Positions 43,685 through 54,306 of a stretch of DNA of 64,000 nucleotides are shown piece by piece; position 1 is the first letter of the stretch; each line of letters opens with the position of its first letter. Position numbers and translations under genes: made by a program. The DNA is from Pseudoalteromonas sp. A25 (GTDB lineage: Bacteria; Pseudomonadota; Gammaproteobacteria; Enterobacterales; Alteromonadaceae), in NCBI RefSeq assembly GCF_009176705.1, contig NZ_AP021846.1, positions 2,326,001 to 2,390,000 on the forward strand, written 5' to 3'. The notes under the pieces are model-generated. The model worked only from the letters and a program-made list of their open reading frames with translations. It ran no database searches and was not told the DNA's origin.

Positions 43685-43712
43685 GTTAAAAAAGCCCAGT
43701 TTCCACTAGGCT
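43685..43712 (-). terminator. Terminator of the ruv operon
   Basis: Minus-strand hairpin AGCCTAGT-GGAA-ACTGGGCT (one mismatch) followed by TTTTTTAAC. It overlaps the ruvB stop codon. Confidence 0.75.
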
Positions 43713-44710
43713 TGAGGTGTTAAGTTAAAGTGTAGATAAGCAGCGTTTGAAGCTATTCTCCCCCTTGGGGTACGCTGAATGAAGCCCTGTTGGATCAAAA
43801 ACGGTTCTATGACATCTTCAATGGTTTCACGCTCTTCACCTATCGCCGCCGCTAGGTTATCTAAGCCGACTGGACCGCCTGTGAACTTTTCAATTATGGC
43901 GAGCAGATACTTTCTATCCATGTAGTCAAAGCCACATTTGTCTACATCAACCATGTCAAGCGCCTGCTGCGCAATGTCAACTGACACTTTGCCATCCCCT
44001 TTTACTTGAGCGAAATCACGAACACGCCTCAATAACCGGTTTGCAATACGCGGCGTACCTCGAGAACGCTTGGCTATTTCATCAGCCCCTTCAGGACTTA
44101 TAGTCAGATCTAAGTAAAAAGCAGAGCGAGAGATAATTTTTGACAAGTCAGCCACAGAGTAAAACTCTAAACGTTGAACAATACCAAACCTGTCTCTAAG
44201 CGGTGATGTCAATGAACCGGCTCTAGTAGTTGCACCGATCAGCGTAAACGGGGGCAAATCCAGTTTTATTGAACGCGCAGCCGGACCTTCTCCTATCATA
44301 ATATCGAGTTGATAGTCTTCCATTGCTGGATATAAAATCTCTTCAACTTGCGGGCTTAAGCGGTGAATTTCATCGATAAATAGCACATCACCTTCTTCAA
44401 GGTTAGTAAGAAGTGCAGCTAAGTCCCCCGCTTTTTCAAGTACTGGTCCTGAGGTAGTTTTAATATTCACCTCAAGCTCATTGGCAACAATATTCGCCAA
44501 TGTTGTTTTACCTAACCCTGGTGGACCAAAAATCAGTAAATGGTCAAGCGCTTCATCTCGTGTTCTCGCCGCTTCGATGAAGATCTCCATTTGCTTTTTA
44601 ACATGCGGCTGGCCTGTGTAGTCACTCAGTAGTTTAGGACGTATCGCTCTATCGACCACATCCTCATTACCTTGTACTTCTGGCTCTATTAATCTATCGG
44701 CTTCTATCAT
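43706..44710 (-). CDS. ruvB: Holliday junction branch-migration ATPase RuvB
   Basis: A 334-residue AAA+ motor that drives branch migration with RuvA. Walker A is [11 protein letters not shown] (about residue 60), Walker B is '[10 protein letters not shown]' (about 109), sensor 1 '[20 protein letters not shown]' (about 158-177) contains the Arg finger, and the C-terminal winged helix has '[15 protein letters not shown]'. Length matches E. coli (336). It starts 5 bp after ruvA. Confidence 0.97.
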   Translation of the reverse strand: MIEADRLIEPEVQGNEDVVDRAIRPKLLSDYTGQPHVKKQMEIFIEAARTRDEALDHLLIFGPPGLGKTTLANIVANELEVNIKTTSGPVLEKAGDLAALLTNLEEGDVLFIDEIHRLSPQVEEILYPAMEDYQLDIMIGEGPAARSIKLDLPPFTLIGATTRAGSLTSPLRDRFGIVQRLEFYSVADLSKIISRSAFYLDLTISPEGADEIAKRSRGTPRIANRLLRRVRDFAQVKGDGKVSVDIAQQALDMVDVDKCGFDYMDRKYLLAIIEKFTGGPVGLDNLAAAIGEERETIEDVIEPFLIQQGFIQRTPRGRIASNAAYLHFNLTPQA

Positions 44711-44715
44711 AAAGG

Positions 44716-45333
44716 TTACATCATTGATTTAAGCGCTTCTTTAATCAACGCTTCAGTGCTCATATTTGGTTGCGACACATTCTTAACTGCTTTTTGCGCT
44801 TGAGCTGGTTTATAGCCTAAAGCCAATAAGGCAGCGATTGCATCGTCTGCAGGGGTGTCGGCAACTGTTGGATTTTGCATTGGCTCTAGTATAGTCGAAT
44901 CGCTATATGGCGTTAGCAAATCATGGCCAAAGTCTTTGAGTCTATCTTTCATCTCAAGTACTAAGCGTTCAGCTGTTTTTTTACCTACACCAGGGATTTT
45001 CACTAATGTTGTTGCATCTTCGTTATTAACGCATTGAATAAACTGCTCAGCCGACATACCAGATAAAATAGCCAAGCCAAGTTTAGGGCCAACACCATTT
45101 GCTTTTATTAGCTCTCTGAATAACGCTCTTTCTTTTTTATGATTAAACCCAAATAGCAACTGCGCATCTTCACGTACCACAAAATGCGTATAAACCGCAG
45201 CTTGCTCTCCTATATTGGGTAACTCATAAAAGCAGGTCATAGGCATTTGCACTTCATAACCAATGCCTGCTACATCAAGCAATATCTCTGGCGGTTGTTT
45301 TTCTAATAACGTGCCATTCAATCTTCCGATCAT
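44716..45333 (-). CDS. ruvA: Holliday junction DNA helicase subunit RuvA
   Basis: A 205-residue tetrameric junction-binding protein. It has the OB-fold start '[21 protein letters not shown]', two helix-hairpin-helix motifs ('[16 protein letters not shown]' and '[16 protein letters not shown]', about 72-125), and a C-terminal RuvB-contact domain ('[17 protein letters not shown]', about 160). Length matches E. coli RuvA (203). It is second in ruvC-ruvA-ruvB. Confidence 0.97.
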   Translation of the reverse strand: MIGRLNGTLLEKQPPEILLDVAGIGYEVQMPMTCFYELPNIGEQAAVYTHFVVREDAQLLFGFNHKKERALFRELIKANGVGPKLGLAILSGMSAEQFIQCVNNEDATTLVKIPGVGKKTAERLVLEMKDRLKDFGHDLLTPYSDSTILEPMQNPTVADTPADDAIAALLALGYKPAQAQKAVKNVSQPNMSTEALIKEALKSMM

Positions 45334-45341
45334 ATTAAATC

Positions 45342-45863
45342 CTACCTTAGTCTTCTTCGCACTGTCTTGGTCGCACTACCCGCTAAACGAATTAAGTTCT
45401 GCTGTGAGTGAGCATGGCATATCGCTATTGCAAGCGCATCCGCGGCATCGGCCTGAGGCGTACCTGGTAACTTCAAAAGACGCTTAACCATTTCTTGAAC
45501 TTGCTCTTTTTTAGCACCCCCAGTCCCCACCACCGCTTGTTTAACTTGCCGTGCAGAATACTCACTCACCTCAACATCTTGCATTGTAGCCGCAACAATA
45601 GCGGCACCACGTGCTTGGCCAAGCTTTAAAGCCGAATCGGGATTGTGTGCCATAAACACTTGTTCAATCGCAAAACTAGTTGGAGAGAATTGCTCAATAA
45701 GTTGACTTACCCCTTGGTAAATCATTTTTAAACGGGTGGGAAAGTCGTGCTCACCGAGTTTAATGCAACCACTGCCAAGATACTGAAACTTCGCACCTTG
45801 GTGTGTGATCACACCATAGCCTGTAAATCGAGAGCCAGGGTCTATGCCTAAAATAACTGCCAA
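45342..45863 (-). CDS. ruvC: Crossover junction endodeoxyribonuclease RuvC
   Basis: A 173-residue Holliday junction resolvase. Catalytic acidic residues are visible: Asp in '[14 protein letters not shown]' (about residue 7), Glu in 'FAIEQVFMA' (about 66), and the C-terminal Asp pair in '[16 protein letters not shown]' (about 138-146). It cleaves junctions moved by RuvAB. It begins the ruv operon; the gap to ruvA is 8 bp. Confidence 0.97.
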   Translation of the reverse strand: MAVILGIDPGSRFTGYGVITHQGAKFQYLGSGCIKLGEHDFPTRLKMIYQGVSQLIEQFSPTSFAIEQVFMAHNPDSALKLGQARGAAIVAATMQDVEVSEYSARQVKQAVVGTGGAKKEQVQEMVKRLLKLPGTPQADAADALAIAICHAHSQQNLIRLAGSATKTVRRRLR

Positions 45864-45979
45864 TGCATCTACTCTTTTTTTTCTTTAACAGCATAATGCC
45901 AAAATACTGTATGAATTACCAGTTATATATCGGGAGAAACGCACTGTGTCAATCATGTAATTAAACTCACATCGCTATA

Positions 45980-46264
45980 TTAATAAGCGTCTGAAAGTCG
46001 CTTTTCTACTTCTTCGTGTTCCTCTAGTGTCATCAACAACTCTGCTTTTTTCTCGCTAGCAATATCTAACCAATGCTTACCTTGTAATGCCCCTTCTAAA
46101 GCATAAAGCAGATTTAAGCTTACCCGACCTTGGTTATGCTTTACTCTTAAAAAAGCGCGTACTGAACCTATTTCTCTGAGTACCTCAACGGAGTCAACGC
46201 CGGACTCTATGAGCATTTGCTCTGATTTAGGGCCAAGCCCTGGTAAATCAGCTAATTTTATCAT
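45980..46264 (-). CDS. TfoX C-terminal domain protein
   Basis: A 94-residue protein consisting only of the TfoX/Sxy C-terminal domain, a helix-hairpin-helix-like fold: 'LADLPGLGPKSEQMLIESG' at the N-terminus and 'LLYALEGALQGKHW' in the middle. In competence regulators TfoX this follows an N-terminal domain that is missing here. Free-standing TfoX-C proteins are common in gammaproteobacteria and their role is not well defined. A 28-nt stretch of this gene recurs inverted at 46422-46449. Confidence 0.85.
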   Translation of the reverse strand: MIKLADLPGLGPKSEQMLIESGVDSVEVLREIGSVRAFLRVKHNQGRVSLNLLYALEGALQGKHWLDIASEKKAELLMTLEEHEEVEKRLSDAY

Positions 46265-46351
46265 TTGAGTTCTCCGACAATGTAGCGCTTTTTTTAGCTA
46301 CAATGCTCAATTTCATCTTCGATTGTGTACAGCAAGCAACCCGCATTTACC

Positions 46352-46462
46352 CCTCGGCTAGGTACAACGCTGTCGCAGTTTTCATTCCAAACACGATTAT
46401 TGCCCATCGATGACCAAGCTCATGCTTTAGAAGGGGCATTACAAGGTAAACACTGGCAGTAG
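46352..46462 (+). pseudogene. Inverted remnant of a TfoX C-terminal domain gene
   Basis: On the plus strand, 46422-46449 is identical over 28 nt to the complement of 46077-46104 in the TfoX-C gene, with further matches to 46456. In frame it reads 'ALEGALQGKHWQ' and then stops at TAG (46460-46462), against 'ALEGALQGKHWLDI' in the intact gene. Upstream in the same frame 'PRLGTTLSQ' loosely parallels 'PGLGPKSEQ', so more of the domain may be present but degraded or internally deleted. There is no start codon or ribosome site, so I treat it as a remnant. Confidence 0.65.
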
Positions 46463-46545
46463 CTAATGCTTAGCACTATATAATAGGTGTGCTTCCCACT
46501 GTGGTTTTAGCGTTGCGTTAAAGCTATTTCACTATAATAGCCGAA

Positions 46546-46571
46546 AACAAAAAAGGCGACCGAAGTCGCCT
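46546..46571 (-). terminator. Terminator of aspS
   Basis: Minus-strand stem AGGCGAC-TTCG-GTCGCCT followed by TTTTTTGTTTTC, 22 bp after the aspS stop. Confidence 0.9.
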
Positions 46572-46592
46572 ATTGCAAAATAATTTGCTTAA

Positions 46593-48368
46593 TTATTCGC
46601 TATCTAGCTGAGCTTGTTCAACACTAATCGCCAGCTCTTTGAGCGCATCAGGGTTGGCAACACTTGGCGCGTTGGTCATTAGACATGATGCCTGTGTTGT
46701 TTTGGGGAATGCGATAACATCACGGATGTTATCAGTGCCACAAAGCAACATCACTAAGCGGTCAAGACCAAATGCAAGGCCTGCATGAGGTGGTGTACCG
46801 TACTTCAGCGCATCTAACAAGAAGCCAAACTTGTCTTGTTGCTCTTGCTCATTAATGCCTAAAACTCTAAATGCGGCTTGTTGCATTTCGTTGTTGTGAA
46901 TACGAACTGAACCTCCACCAACTTCATAGCCGTTTAGAACCATATCGTACGCATCAGAAATCGCCTCAGCAGGGTTGGCTTCTAGCTCTGCCGCAGAAAT
47001 GTCTTTTGGTGCAGTGAACGGATGGTGTACTGCATGCAGCGTGCCTTCGTCATCTTCTTCAAACATTGGGAAGTCAACAACCCAAAGCGGCGCCCATTTG
47101 TTTAAGTCAGTAAGTTCAAGATCAAGACCTACTTTCAAACGTAATGCACCCATTGCTTCGTTAACTACATTGCGCTTATCAGCACCAAACAGAATGATAT
47201 CGCCCGTTTGTGCGTTAGTGCGCTCAAGTAGTGCCGTGATCACTTCTTCATTTAAGAATTTAGCGATTGGTGACTGCACACCTTCAACGCCCGCGTCACG
47301 GTCATTGACCTTCATCCATGCAAGACCTTTAGCACCATAAATACCAACAAACTTAGTGTATTCGTCAATTTGCTTACGAGAAAGCTGAGCACCACCTGGT
47401 ACTGTTAACACCGCTACGCGGCCTTTTTCGTCGCTTGCAGGGCCTGATAAAACTTTAAACTCTACATCTTTTACAAGATCAGCAACGTCAACCAATTCCA
47501 TCGGGTTACGCAAGTCTGGCTTATCTGAACCGAAACGGCGCATCGCTTCGCTGTATGCCATTACTGGGAACTGGCCTAAGTCTACGTTGAGCAGCTCTTG
47601 CCACATTTCACGGATCAATTGCTCTGTCACTTCACGCACTTGATCAGACGTCATAAATGACGTTTCTAAATCGATCTGGGTAAATTCTGGCTGACGGTCA
47701 GCTCGTAAATCTTCGTCACGGAAACACTTAACAATTTGATAGTAGCGATCAAAACCCGACATCATCAGCAACTGTTTAAATAGCTGCGGTGACTGTGGAA
47801 GCGCGTAGAAGCTACCTTTGTGAACGCGACTTGGTACCAAGTAGTCACGCGCCCCTTCTGGCGTTGCTTTAGTCAGTACCGGTGTTTCGATATCTAAGAA
47901 GTCGTTACTATCTAAGAATCGGCGTACAAAGCTGCTCGCTTTGGCGCGAAGCTTGATACGGTCACTCATTTCTAAACGACGTAGGTCTAAGTAGCGATAC
48001 TTAAGACGACGCTCTTCTGAGTTTTGCTGGTTAAAATCGAGTGGTAAAGGCTCTGCGCGGTTAATAATGGTTAAACCGGTGCCTAATATTTCAACTTCGC
48101 CCGTTGCCATATCTTTGTTAACTTGACTATCAGGACGAGCACGTACAATACCTTTAACCTGTACACAGAACTCTTGGCGCAGTGTATTAGCTACATCCAT
48201 TAACCCTTCTACTTCTGGGTCAAAAACAACTTGCACTAACCCTTCTCGGTCGCGCAAATCTATAAAAATTAGGCCACCTAGATCACGGCGTTTGTTTATC
48301 CAACCGCATAGTTCTACTTCTTGTTCAACGTGGCTTTTGTTTAAGTTTCCGCAATATATTGAGCGCAT
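46593..48368 (-). CDS. aspS: Aspartyl-tRNA synthetase
   Basis: A 591-residue class II synthetase that charges tRNA-Asp. It has an N-terminal OB-fold anticodon-binding domain (about 1-105, '[26 protein letters not shown]'-type), class II motif 2 '[18 protein letters not shown]' (about 217-234), the bacterial GAD insertion (about 290-420), and motif 3 '[15 protein letters not shown]' (about 533). Length matches the bacterial discriminating AspRS (E. coli 590). It is a single gene with its own terminator. Confidence 0.97.
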   Translation of the reverse strand: MRSIYCGNLNKSHVEQEVELCGWINKRRDLGGLIFIDLRDREGLVQVVFDPEVEGLMDVANTLRQEFCVQVKGIVRARPDSQVNKDMATGEVEILGTGLTIINRAEPLPLDFNQQNSEERRLKYRYLDLRRLEMSDRIKLRAKASSFVRRFLDSNDFLDIETPVLTKATPEGARDYLVPSRVHKGSFYALPQSPQLFKQLLMMSGFDRYYQIVKCFRDEDLRADRQPEFTQIDLETSFMTSDQVREVTEQLIREMWQELLNVDLGQFPVMAYSEAMRRFGSDKPDLRNPMELVDVADLVKDVEFKVLSGPASDEKGRVAVLTVPGGAQLSRKQIDEYTKFVGIYGAKGLAWMKVNDRDAGVEGVQSPIAKFLNEEVITALLERTNAQTGDIILFGADKRNVVNEAMGALRLKVGLDLELTDLNKWAPLWVVDFPMFEEDDEGTLHAVHHPFTAPKDISAAELEANPAEAISDAYDMVLNGYEVGGGSVRIHNNEMQQAAFRVLGINEQEQQDKFGFLLDALKYGTPPHAGLAFGLDRLVMLLCGTDNIRDVIAFPKTTQASCLMTNAPSVANPDALKELAISVEQAQLDSE

Positions 48369-48537
48369 AGTCTTCCTGTCTCTCAGTCACACTACGTGGT
48401 GACTGGCATTAATATGAAAAATTATCGGCGATTATATAAAAATACCCGTCGCAATGTCATCCTTGATTCTATTTAGTTTCTAAATTTCGCTAACTTTATT
48501 ACACTAGCGCCATTATTTAGACGACTCACATACAGTT

Positions 48538-49386
48538 ATGTTATATCTTGGCTGCCCTCAATGGAGCTCTGTGCACTGGAAAGGACGCTTTTTCACAACT
48601 CATTGCCCAAATAGCAAAATGCTCAATGAGTACGCCCATATATTTAACACTGTAGAAGGCAACACCAGCTTTTATGCTGATCCAAAACCTAGCACCATCA
48701 AAAAATGGTGTAGCGAGGTGCCTGAAAACTTTCGCTTCACCTTTAAGATCCCAAAGCGTGTTTCACACGACATGGCACTACAAAACTGTCATCAAGAAAT
48801 AAATCAATGGCTACAATTGTTTGAGCCCCTATTCGATAAACTTGGCATGGTAATGCTGCAACTGCCTAAAGCATGCGGTCCTGAGTATTTATCAAGGATC
48901 ATCGAATTTTGTCAGTTATTACCAAATGAACTGCCACTAGGTATTGAGGTGCGCCATTTAGGCTTTTTCGACAAAACGGATAATGAGCGACGATATAACC
49001 AGTTTTTGATGGCTAATCAGTATAACCGCATTATGATGGATACACGCCCACTTTTCAGCGAGCCCGCTACCTCACCAGCCATTGTTGATGCGCAGCAGAA
49101 AAAACCAAGAGTGCCTTTACATGTGATTGCAACAGGTACTTCACCAGTTATACGTTATGTAGGCTGCTCCGACTTACAAGCTAACAGGCAGTTTTACATC
49201 CCTTGGCTGAAAAAAATTAACCAATGGCTTGATGAAGGTAAAACGCCCTATGTGTTTTTTCATACAGCTGATAACTACGACGCGCCTTTGCTTGCACAGC
49301 AATTTGTGTCTGATCTCAATAGATTGAATGTTAAGCTGGGACCGTTTCCTGCAGAGCAGCAACCCCAGCAAACTACTTTACTGTAG
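48538..49386 (+). CDS. DUF72 family protein (YecE-like)
   Basis: A 282-residue TIM-barrel-like DUF72 protein with 'LGCPQWS' at the start, 'FNTVEGNTSFYADPKPSTIKKW' (about 37-58, broken by position), 'FRFTFKIPKRVSHD', and 'YVFFHTADNYDAPLLAQQF' near the end. No catalytic role is established for the family; it may be a nuclease- or isomerase-like fold. It stands alone between aspS (divergent) and a GFA gene (convergent), 7 bp from the latter's end. Confidence 0.88.
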   Translation: MLYLGCPQWSSVHWKGRFFTTHCPNSKMLNEYAHIFNTVEGNTSFYADPKPSTIKKWCSEVPENFRFTFKIPKRVSHDMALQNCHQEINQWLQLFEPLFDKLGMVMLQLPKACGPEYLSRIIEFCQLLPNELPLGIEVRHLGFFDKTDNERRYNQFLMANQYNRIMMDTRPLFSEPATSPAIVDAQQKKPRVPLHVIATGTSPVIRYVGCSDLQANRQFYIPWLKKINQWLDEGKTPYVFFHTADNYDAPLLAQQFVSDLNRLNVKLGPFPAEQQPQQTTLL

Positions 49387-49392
49387 GTCATT

Positions 49393-49803
49393 TTATATAT
49401 TGCGGCTAGGTTCGAACGCTTTATATCGAGGCAAGGTTGCATCTAAATCATCCCAGTTGGCTTTACTCGTAATAAAGTTGTGAGATATCGGTCTCTCGCT
49501 AATATCTGAGTCTAAAATACCCAAGCGCAAGCGCAGCTTTTCTGGTAAATCACTGTTTGAACTAAACAAAGGAGACGCACAGTGAGTGCAAAAATGACGT
49601 TTTCTTCCGGGCTTAAATTCGAAGTATTTGATATGTTCACTGCCTTTTACCACAGTTAAGTCGCTCGTATTTACAAAGCCATTGGTAGCATAGGCTGTGC
49701 CTGTTGATTTACGGCATAGCGAACAGTGACAATGAATGATATCGCTTATTTTACCTGTGATTGTAAGCGCAACTTGACCGCATAAACAGCTTGCCTGATA
49801 CAT
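49393..49803 (-). CDS. GFA / CENP-V family zinc protein
   Basis: A 136-residue zinc-binding protein of the glutathione-dependent formaldehyde-activating enzyme family. Zinc ligands: 'CLCG' (about 6-9), 'CHCSLCRK' (about 25-32) and 'CTHCASPLF' (about 72-80). Members are annotated as formaldehyde-glutathione lyases, but most have no proven substrate. It ends 7 bp from the convergent DUF72 gene. Confidence 0.88.
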   Translation of the reverse strand: MYQASCLCGQVALTITGKISDIIHCHCSLCRKSTGTAYATNGFVNTSDLTVVKGSEHIKYFEFKPGRKRHFCTHCASPLFSSNSDLPEKLRLRLGILDSDISERPISHNFITSKANWDDLDATLPRYKAFEPSRNI

Positions 49804-49882
49804 CCTGTACTCCTTGAAGTTATTCTTGTTTGTTTTTTAATGCATTATACTGCACACGAACTTTTGTACCAGAGGTAAAGAC

Positions 49883-50386
49883 ATGGACTTTGCGCGTTAT
49901 TTTGTCCACTATCCCGACGCCATTCAATCACAGATTGAACAGCTCATCGCATCAGGACGTATTAAGCAATACTTCGAACGTAAGTATCCCAATGCACACC
50001 ACTTACAAAGTGAAAAAGCCTTATATGAATTCACCAATCAACTTAAACAACGCTACTTAAAAAACGCACCAAAGCTCAGTAGCGTAAGGTATAAGAAGCA
50101 ACAAGATCTGGTGAAAAATGCACTAGGCACTCACACTTTTAAAAGTCATCAGCATGGTGGTAAATTAAAAGCCAAGCATGAAATTGCGATTGCATCACAA
50201 TTAAAACAAGCGCCAGAGGCGTTGTTAAAAGTACTCGTTGTACATGAATTGGCGCACTTTAAGGAAAAAGACCACAACAGAGCGTTTTATCAGCTTTGTT
50301 GTCATATGGAGCCTGATTATCATCAGTTAGAGTTAGACTTGCGATTATTTTTGGTACTACAAGAGTTAGAGTTGAGTTTTTACTGA
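49883..50386 (+). CDS. YgjP-like metallopeptidase (M48-like, DUF45)
   Basis: A 167-residue protein with the zinc metallopeptidase motif HELAHFKEKDHNRAFYQL (about 127-144), where the HExxH form is HELAH and the second His is in KDHN, followed by 'MEPDYHQLE'. This is the pattern of YgjP/WLM-type peptidases. It is cytoplasmic, with no signal peptide. Its substrate is unknown. AGAGG stands upstream of the ATG at 49883. Confidence 0.87.
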   Translation: MDFARYFVHYPDAIQSQIEQLIASGRIKQYFERKYPNAHHLQSEKALYEFTNQLKQRYLKNAPKLSSVRYKKQQDLVKNALGTHTFKSHQHGGKLKAKHEIAIASQLKQAPEALLKVLVVHELAHFKEKDHNRAFYQLCCHMEPDYHQLELDLRLFLVLQELELSFY

Positions 50387-50584
50387 CCACATTAAGTGAC
50401 TCAACGGTAGGTATGTATTTCCCTGTTTTATTGTGCCTGTCAGGCAATGCCATTTAATCAATTAATTTAAACTATATCAGCAATAAGTGCCGAATTACTC
50501 GGCACTTATGTGGTTTGTGAGCGCACGCCTTTAAACTACTTCGTGTAACCTAAGGTTGCGAATGCCGCGGTTTGACAACGCTAG

Positions 50585-51274
50585 TTACAAACCCAAATCC
50601 GACATAAAGTCATCATCGGCCATATCATCAGCGCTCTCGGCGGCTTTTTTCTCTTCCTTTTTAGCATCTTTAGCTGCTTGGCTGGCAATGATGGTATCAG
50701 GGTCCACCGACTCAGCGATATCAAAATCGTGTAGTTTGATAAACTCAGTCTTATCCATCGCAAGCTCAAGATAAAATATATTTTGGCTTTGTGTGGTAAA
50801 CGTAACACGTCTTGCTTGAGGACGGTCCATAGTAGTATCTACCGATATTTGCACTTGCTTGTTAATGGCCATCATCTTAGGTTGGTTTTGCGTAATTGAG
50901 GTATGCAGTTGCTCACGCACTTTACTGGTAAAATCACCCACGATTTGGTTCATCAACTCACCCATCACATTTGACACATCATCAGATAGGTGACTGCTGG
51001 CAATTTCGTCCTCTGGCATACCCATATTACGCATGTAATCTTGGTAAATTTCCATTGCAGCTTGTGCGGTAAAATTAGTTACAACGAGCCCTGTAAACCC
51101 CCCATCGAACAGCACAAAACAGCCAATATCAGGGCGCATACAAGTGCGTGTGATCTTTTGTACCATTGCCGAGTATGCAATTTGATTTCCGCTTGCTGAT
51201 GACAGCACCTCGGTCACTGAACGACACAAGGTTGATAATATGTCTTCTGTACTAACCACTTTATTTTTCGTCAT
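50585..51274 (-). CDS. DUF3334 family protein
   Basis: A 229-residue cytoplasmic protein with the DUF3334 layout: start 'VSTEDILSTLCRSVTEVLSSA', a central 'DDVSNVMGELMNQIVGDFTSKV' (about 110-132), and an acidic Lys/Ala-rich end with 'ADDDFMSDLGL'. The central block resembles the conserved helix of CheX/CheC-type phosphatases ('E..N...G'), so a CheX-like fold is possible. No function is established. It is divergent from cmoA and not in an operon. Confidence 0.75.
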   Translation of the reverse strand: MTKNKVVSTEDILSTLCRSVTEVLSSASGNQIAYSAMVQKITRTCMRPDIGCFVLFDGGFTGLVVTNFTAQAAMEIYQDYMRNMGMPEDEIASSHLSDDVSNVMGELMNQIVGDFTSKVREQLHTSITQNQPKMMAINKQVQISVDTTMDRPQARRVTFTTQSQNIFYLELAMDKTEFIKLHDFDIAESVDPDTIIASQAAKDAKKEEKKAAESADDMADDDFMSDLGL

Positions 51275-51391
51275 TATTTGTCTCTTTACTTACTTCTTTT
51301 TATTAATAGTAGCCAAGCTACTCAATTTATCACTGACTATCCAGTATAAAATGTTAAAATAGCATGATTAATTGGCAAGAGAGATAAAATT

Positions 51392-52117
51392 GTGACTGGC
51401 AAAGACAGTATTTATGCCACTGAGCAACAAGTAAAAGACTTCAGCTTTGATGCCAACGTCGTTGAAGTGTTTCCTGATATGATCCAGCGCTCGGTGCCTG
51501 GTTATGCAACCATCGTAAGCACCATGGGCAAACTTGCTGGGCAATATGCGCAAAGCAACTCAAATCTATATGATTTGGGATGCTCTTTAGGCGCGGTAAC
51601 ACTGAGCATGCGTCGTAATATAGCAAAAGAAAACTGTGAAATTATCGCTGTTGATAACTCTAAAGCGATGGTTGAGCGCTGCAAAATGCACTTAAGTGGC
51701 TTCAAATCAGACGTGCCTGTGAGCGTGCAATTAGGTGATATTACTGAACTTGACATTGAAAATGCCAGTGTTGTGGCTATGAACTTCACCTTACAATTTA
51801 TCCCAAAAGAACAACGTGAAACAGTGTTAACAAGTATTTATAAAGGGTTAAAGCCCGGTGGTGTGTTGCTTTTAAGTGAAAAAGTCAAAGGTGAGACGGA
51901 TCAACAAGATAACTTACTGATTGACTTGCACCATGACTTTAAACGCCACAATGGTTACTCTGAGCTTGAGATCAGCCAAAAACGTACAGCGATTGAAAAT
52001 GTAATGAGACCTGACCGCTTAAGCACCCATATGTCTCGACTGGAAAACATTGGGTTTAAACAAACCCAAGTTTGGTATCAATGTTTTAACTTTTGCTCTT
52101 TGGTAGCAATTAAATAA
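51392..52117 (+). CDS. cmoA: Carboxy-S-adenosyl-L-methionine synthase CmoA
   Basis: A 241-residue SAM-fold enzyme that makes carboxy-SAM from SAM and prephenate. SAM-binding '[18 protein letters not shown]' is at about residue 55-72, '[12 protein letters not shown]' follows, and '[14 protein letters not shown]' is at about 130. The start is GTG at 51392. Its product is used by CmoB, encoded 10 bp downstream, for modification of uridine 34 in tRNA. Confidence 0.95.
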   Translation: MTGKDSIYATEQQVKDFSFDANVVEVFPDMIQRSVPGYATIVSTMGKLAGQYAQSNSNLYDLGCSLGAVTLSMRRNIAKENCEIIAVDNSKAMVERCKMHLSGFKSDVPVSVQLGDITELDIENASVVAMNFTLQFIPKEQRETVLTSIYKGLKPGGVLLLSEKVKGETDQQDNLLIDLHHDFKRHNGYSELEISQKRTAIENVMRPDRLSTHMSRLENIGFKQTQVWYQCFNFCSLVAIK

Positions 52118-52127
52118 CGGAGCAAAA

Positions 52128-53096
52128 ATGCACTCTTGGTTTACAGATTTTTACGCTGCCATAGCTAAAAGCCCTCTCAGTCACTGGCTAGATACACTGC
52201 CTGCGCAGCTAACGCATTGGCAAAATGAAGCGCAGCATGGTGACTGGCCGCAGTGGGAAAAGGTCCTTAAAAACTTACCTGAATCAAATACCACACATGT
52301 AAATATTACAGACAGCGTTGAATTTGGACTACCCGAAGAACTCTCTGATGGGCACAAAAAACAGCTAACTCATCTTCTCAAACGCATGATGCCATGGCGT
52401 AAAGGCCCATTTAACATTCATGGTATTCATATTGATACTGAATGGCGTAGCGATTGGAAGTGGGATCGCCTGTTGCCACATATTAGCGATTTACATGGCC
52501 GTACAGTGTTAGATATTGGCTGTGGCTCTGGCTATCACTTATGGCGAATGCGCGGCGCAGGTGCAAATTTTGTAGTAGGAATTGACCCATCAGATTTATT
52601 CTTGTCTCAATTTCAAGCTGTTAAACATTTTAACCCCGACCCCAACGTACATCTGTTACCACTGGGTGTTGAGCAACTACCACAACTCAAAGCCTTTGAT
52701 ACGGTATTTTCGATGGGCGTACTGTATCACCGTCGTTCACCAATCGACTTTTTAGCGCAGCTTAAAGCACAGTTACGCGCTGGTGGCGAGCTTGTGCTAG
52801 AAACACTGGTCATTGAAGGTGACGTGAACACCGTACTGGTACCAACGGACCGCTACGCGAAAATGCGTAACGTGTGGTTTATCCCAAGCACTGATGCACT
52901 TACTCTGTGGCTAGAACGTGTTGGCTTTAAAGATATCAAAGTGGTAAACAAAGACATCACGTCGTTGGACGAACAACGCCGCACTTCATGGATGGAAACA
53001 GAGTCATTAGCTGACTTTTTAGACCCTAATGACCCAAGCAAAACCATTGAAGGTTACCCCGCACCGCTGCGCGCTATTCTAACCGCCAAAGTGTAA
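52128..53096 (+). CDS. cmoB: tRNA U34 carboxymethyltransferase CmoB
   Basis: A 322-residue enzyme that transfers the carboxymethyl group of carboxy-SAM to 5-hydroxyuridine at the tRNA wobble position, giving cmo5U. The SAM domain shows '[18 protein letters not shown]' (about 122-139) and '[13 protein letters not shown]'. '[27 protein letters not shown]' (about 87-113) contains the conserved substrate-binding segment. Length matches E. coli (323). It is co-transcribed with cmoA and ends at a hairpin. Confidence 0.96.
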   Translation: MHSWFTDFYAAIAKSPLSHWLDTLPAQLTHWQNEAQHGDWPQWEKVLKNLPESNTTHVNITDSVEFGLPEELSDGHKKQLTHLLKRMMPWRKGPFNIHGIHIDTEWRSDWKWDRLLPHISDLHGRTVLDIGCGSGYHLWRMRGAGANFVVGIDPSDLFLSQFQAVKHFNPDPNVHLLPLGVEQLPQLKAFDTVFSMGVLYHRRSPIDFLAQLKAQLRAGGELVLETLVIEGDVNTVLVPTDRYAKMRNVWFIPSTDALTLWLERVGFKDIKVVNKDITSLDEQRRTSWMETESLADFLDPNDPSKTIEGYPAPLRAILTAKV

Positions 53097-53108
53097 CAAC
53101 TTTGTATC

Positions 53109-53130
53109 GAAGGGCCCATGCTGGCCCTTC
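53109..53130 (+). terminator. Hairpin after cmoB
   Basis: Perfect 8-bp GC-rich stem GAAGGGCC/GGCCCTTC with a 6-nt loop. The following AACATTTTAG has only a short T-run, so termination may be partial. Confidence 0.6.
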
Positions 53131-53253
53131 AACATTTTAGCCAATAAAGCCTAACAGCTAATTTGTCATATTTCAGCTAGCCCCAAATTGCCAATTGTTG
53201 TAAAATACGCGCGTTTCTAAGCAACCCATAAATAGCAATTTTGAGGAAAACCT

Positions 53254-54306
53254 GTGAGCGAACAAAAACAGTCTCTTAGCTACAAAGACGCAGGCGTAGA
53301 CATCGATGCGGGTAACGCATTGGTAGAGCGCATAAAAGGCGTAGTGAAAAAAACTCGCCGTCCAGAAGTAATGGGCGGAATTGGCGGTTTTGGTGCACTA
53401 TGCGAACTTCCAACTGGTTACAAAGAGCCTGTATTAGTTGCTGGCACTGATGGCGTTGGCACAAAGCTACGCCTTGCTATCGATTTGAAAAAACACGACA
53501 CAGTAGGCATCGACCTCGTTGCAATGTGTGTGAATGATTTAATTGTCCAAGGTGCTGAACCCCTATTTTTCTTGGACTACTATGCAACAGGTAAACTTGA
53601 CGTAGACGTTGCTGCTGATGTTGTAACAGGTATTGGTAAAGGCTGCGAATTATCGGGTTGTGCATTGATTGGTGGTGAAACTGCTGAAATGCCTGGTATG
53701 TATGAAGGCGATGATTATGACATGGCCGGCTTCTGTACGGGCGTAGTTGAAAAATCTAAAATCATCGACGGTACTAAAGTTGCCTCTGGCGACCAATTAA
53801 TTGCTTTAGCATCAAGCGGCCCACACTCAAACGGCTATTCGCTTATCCGTAAAGTGTTAGAAGTATCTGGCGTTGACACAAACTCAGAGTTTGAAAGCAA
53901 AACGCTTGGTGAGCACCTATTAGAGCCAACACGTATCTATGTAAAATCAATTCTTGAACTGCTTAAAGATGTTGATGTTCACGCCCTTTCACACATCACA
54001 GGTGGCGGCTTCTGGGAAAACATTCCACGCGTATTACCTGAGTCAGCAAAAGCAGTTGTTAAAGGCGACAGCTGGCAATGGCCTGCTATTTTCAACTGGC
54101 TGCAAGAAAACGGCAATATCAGCACTCATGAAATGTACCGCACGTTCAACTGTGGCGTGGGTATGATCTTAGTTGTGCCAGCCGATAAGCTAAACCAAAG
54201 CCTTGAGATCTTAAAGGCACAAGGTGAAGACGCTTGGCACATTGGTGAGATCCAAACTGCCAAAGCAGATGAAGAGCAAGTTGAGATTGTAGGTGGAAAA
54301 GCCTAA
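53254..54306 (+). CDS. purM: Phosphoribosylformylglycinamidine cyclo-ligase (AIR synthetase)
   Basis: A 350-residue enzyme of purine synthesis that closes the ring of FGAM to aminoimidazole ribotide with ATP. Family signs are '[12 protein letters not shown]' (about 42-53), '[14 protein letters not shown]' (about 62-75), '[25 protein letters not shown]' (about 88-110, broken by position), '[11 protein letters not shown]' and '[16 protein letters not shown]'. The start is GTG at 53254, with GAGGAA upstream. Its stop overlaps purN by 1 bp. Confidence 0.97.
   Translation: MSEQKQSLSYKDAGVDIDAGNALVERIKGVVKKTRRPEVMGGIGGFGALCELPTGYKEPVLVAGTDGVGTKLRLAIDLKKHDTVGIDLVAMCVNDLIVQGAEPLFFLDYYATGKLDVDVAADVVTGIGKGCELSGCALIGGETAEMPGMYEGDDYDMAGFCTGVVEKSKIIDGTKVASGDQLIALASSGPHSNGYSLIRKVLEVSGVDTNSEFESKTLGEHLLEPTRIYVKSILELLKDVDVHALSHITGGGFWENIPRVLPESAKAVVKGDSWQWPAIFNWLQENGNISTHEMYRTFNCGVGMILVVPADKLNQSLEILKAQGEDAWHIGEIQTAKADEEQVEIVGGKA

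Noticed and set aside
53190..53240. Possible PurR operator upstream of purM
   Set aside because: The sequence ACGCGCGTTTCT does not form the expected palindrome ACGCAAACGTTTGCGT.
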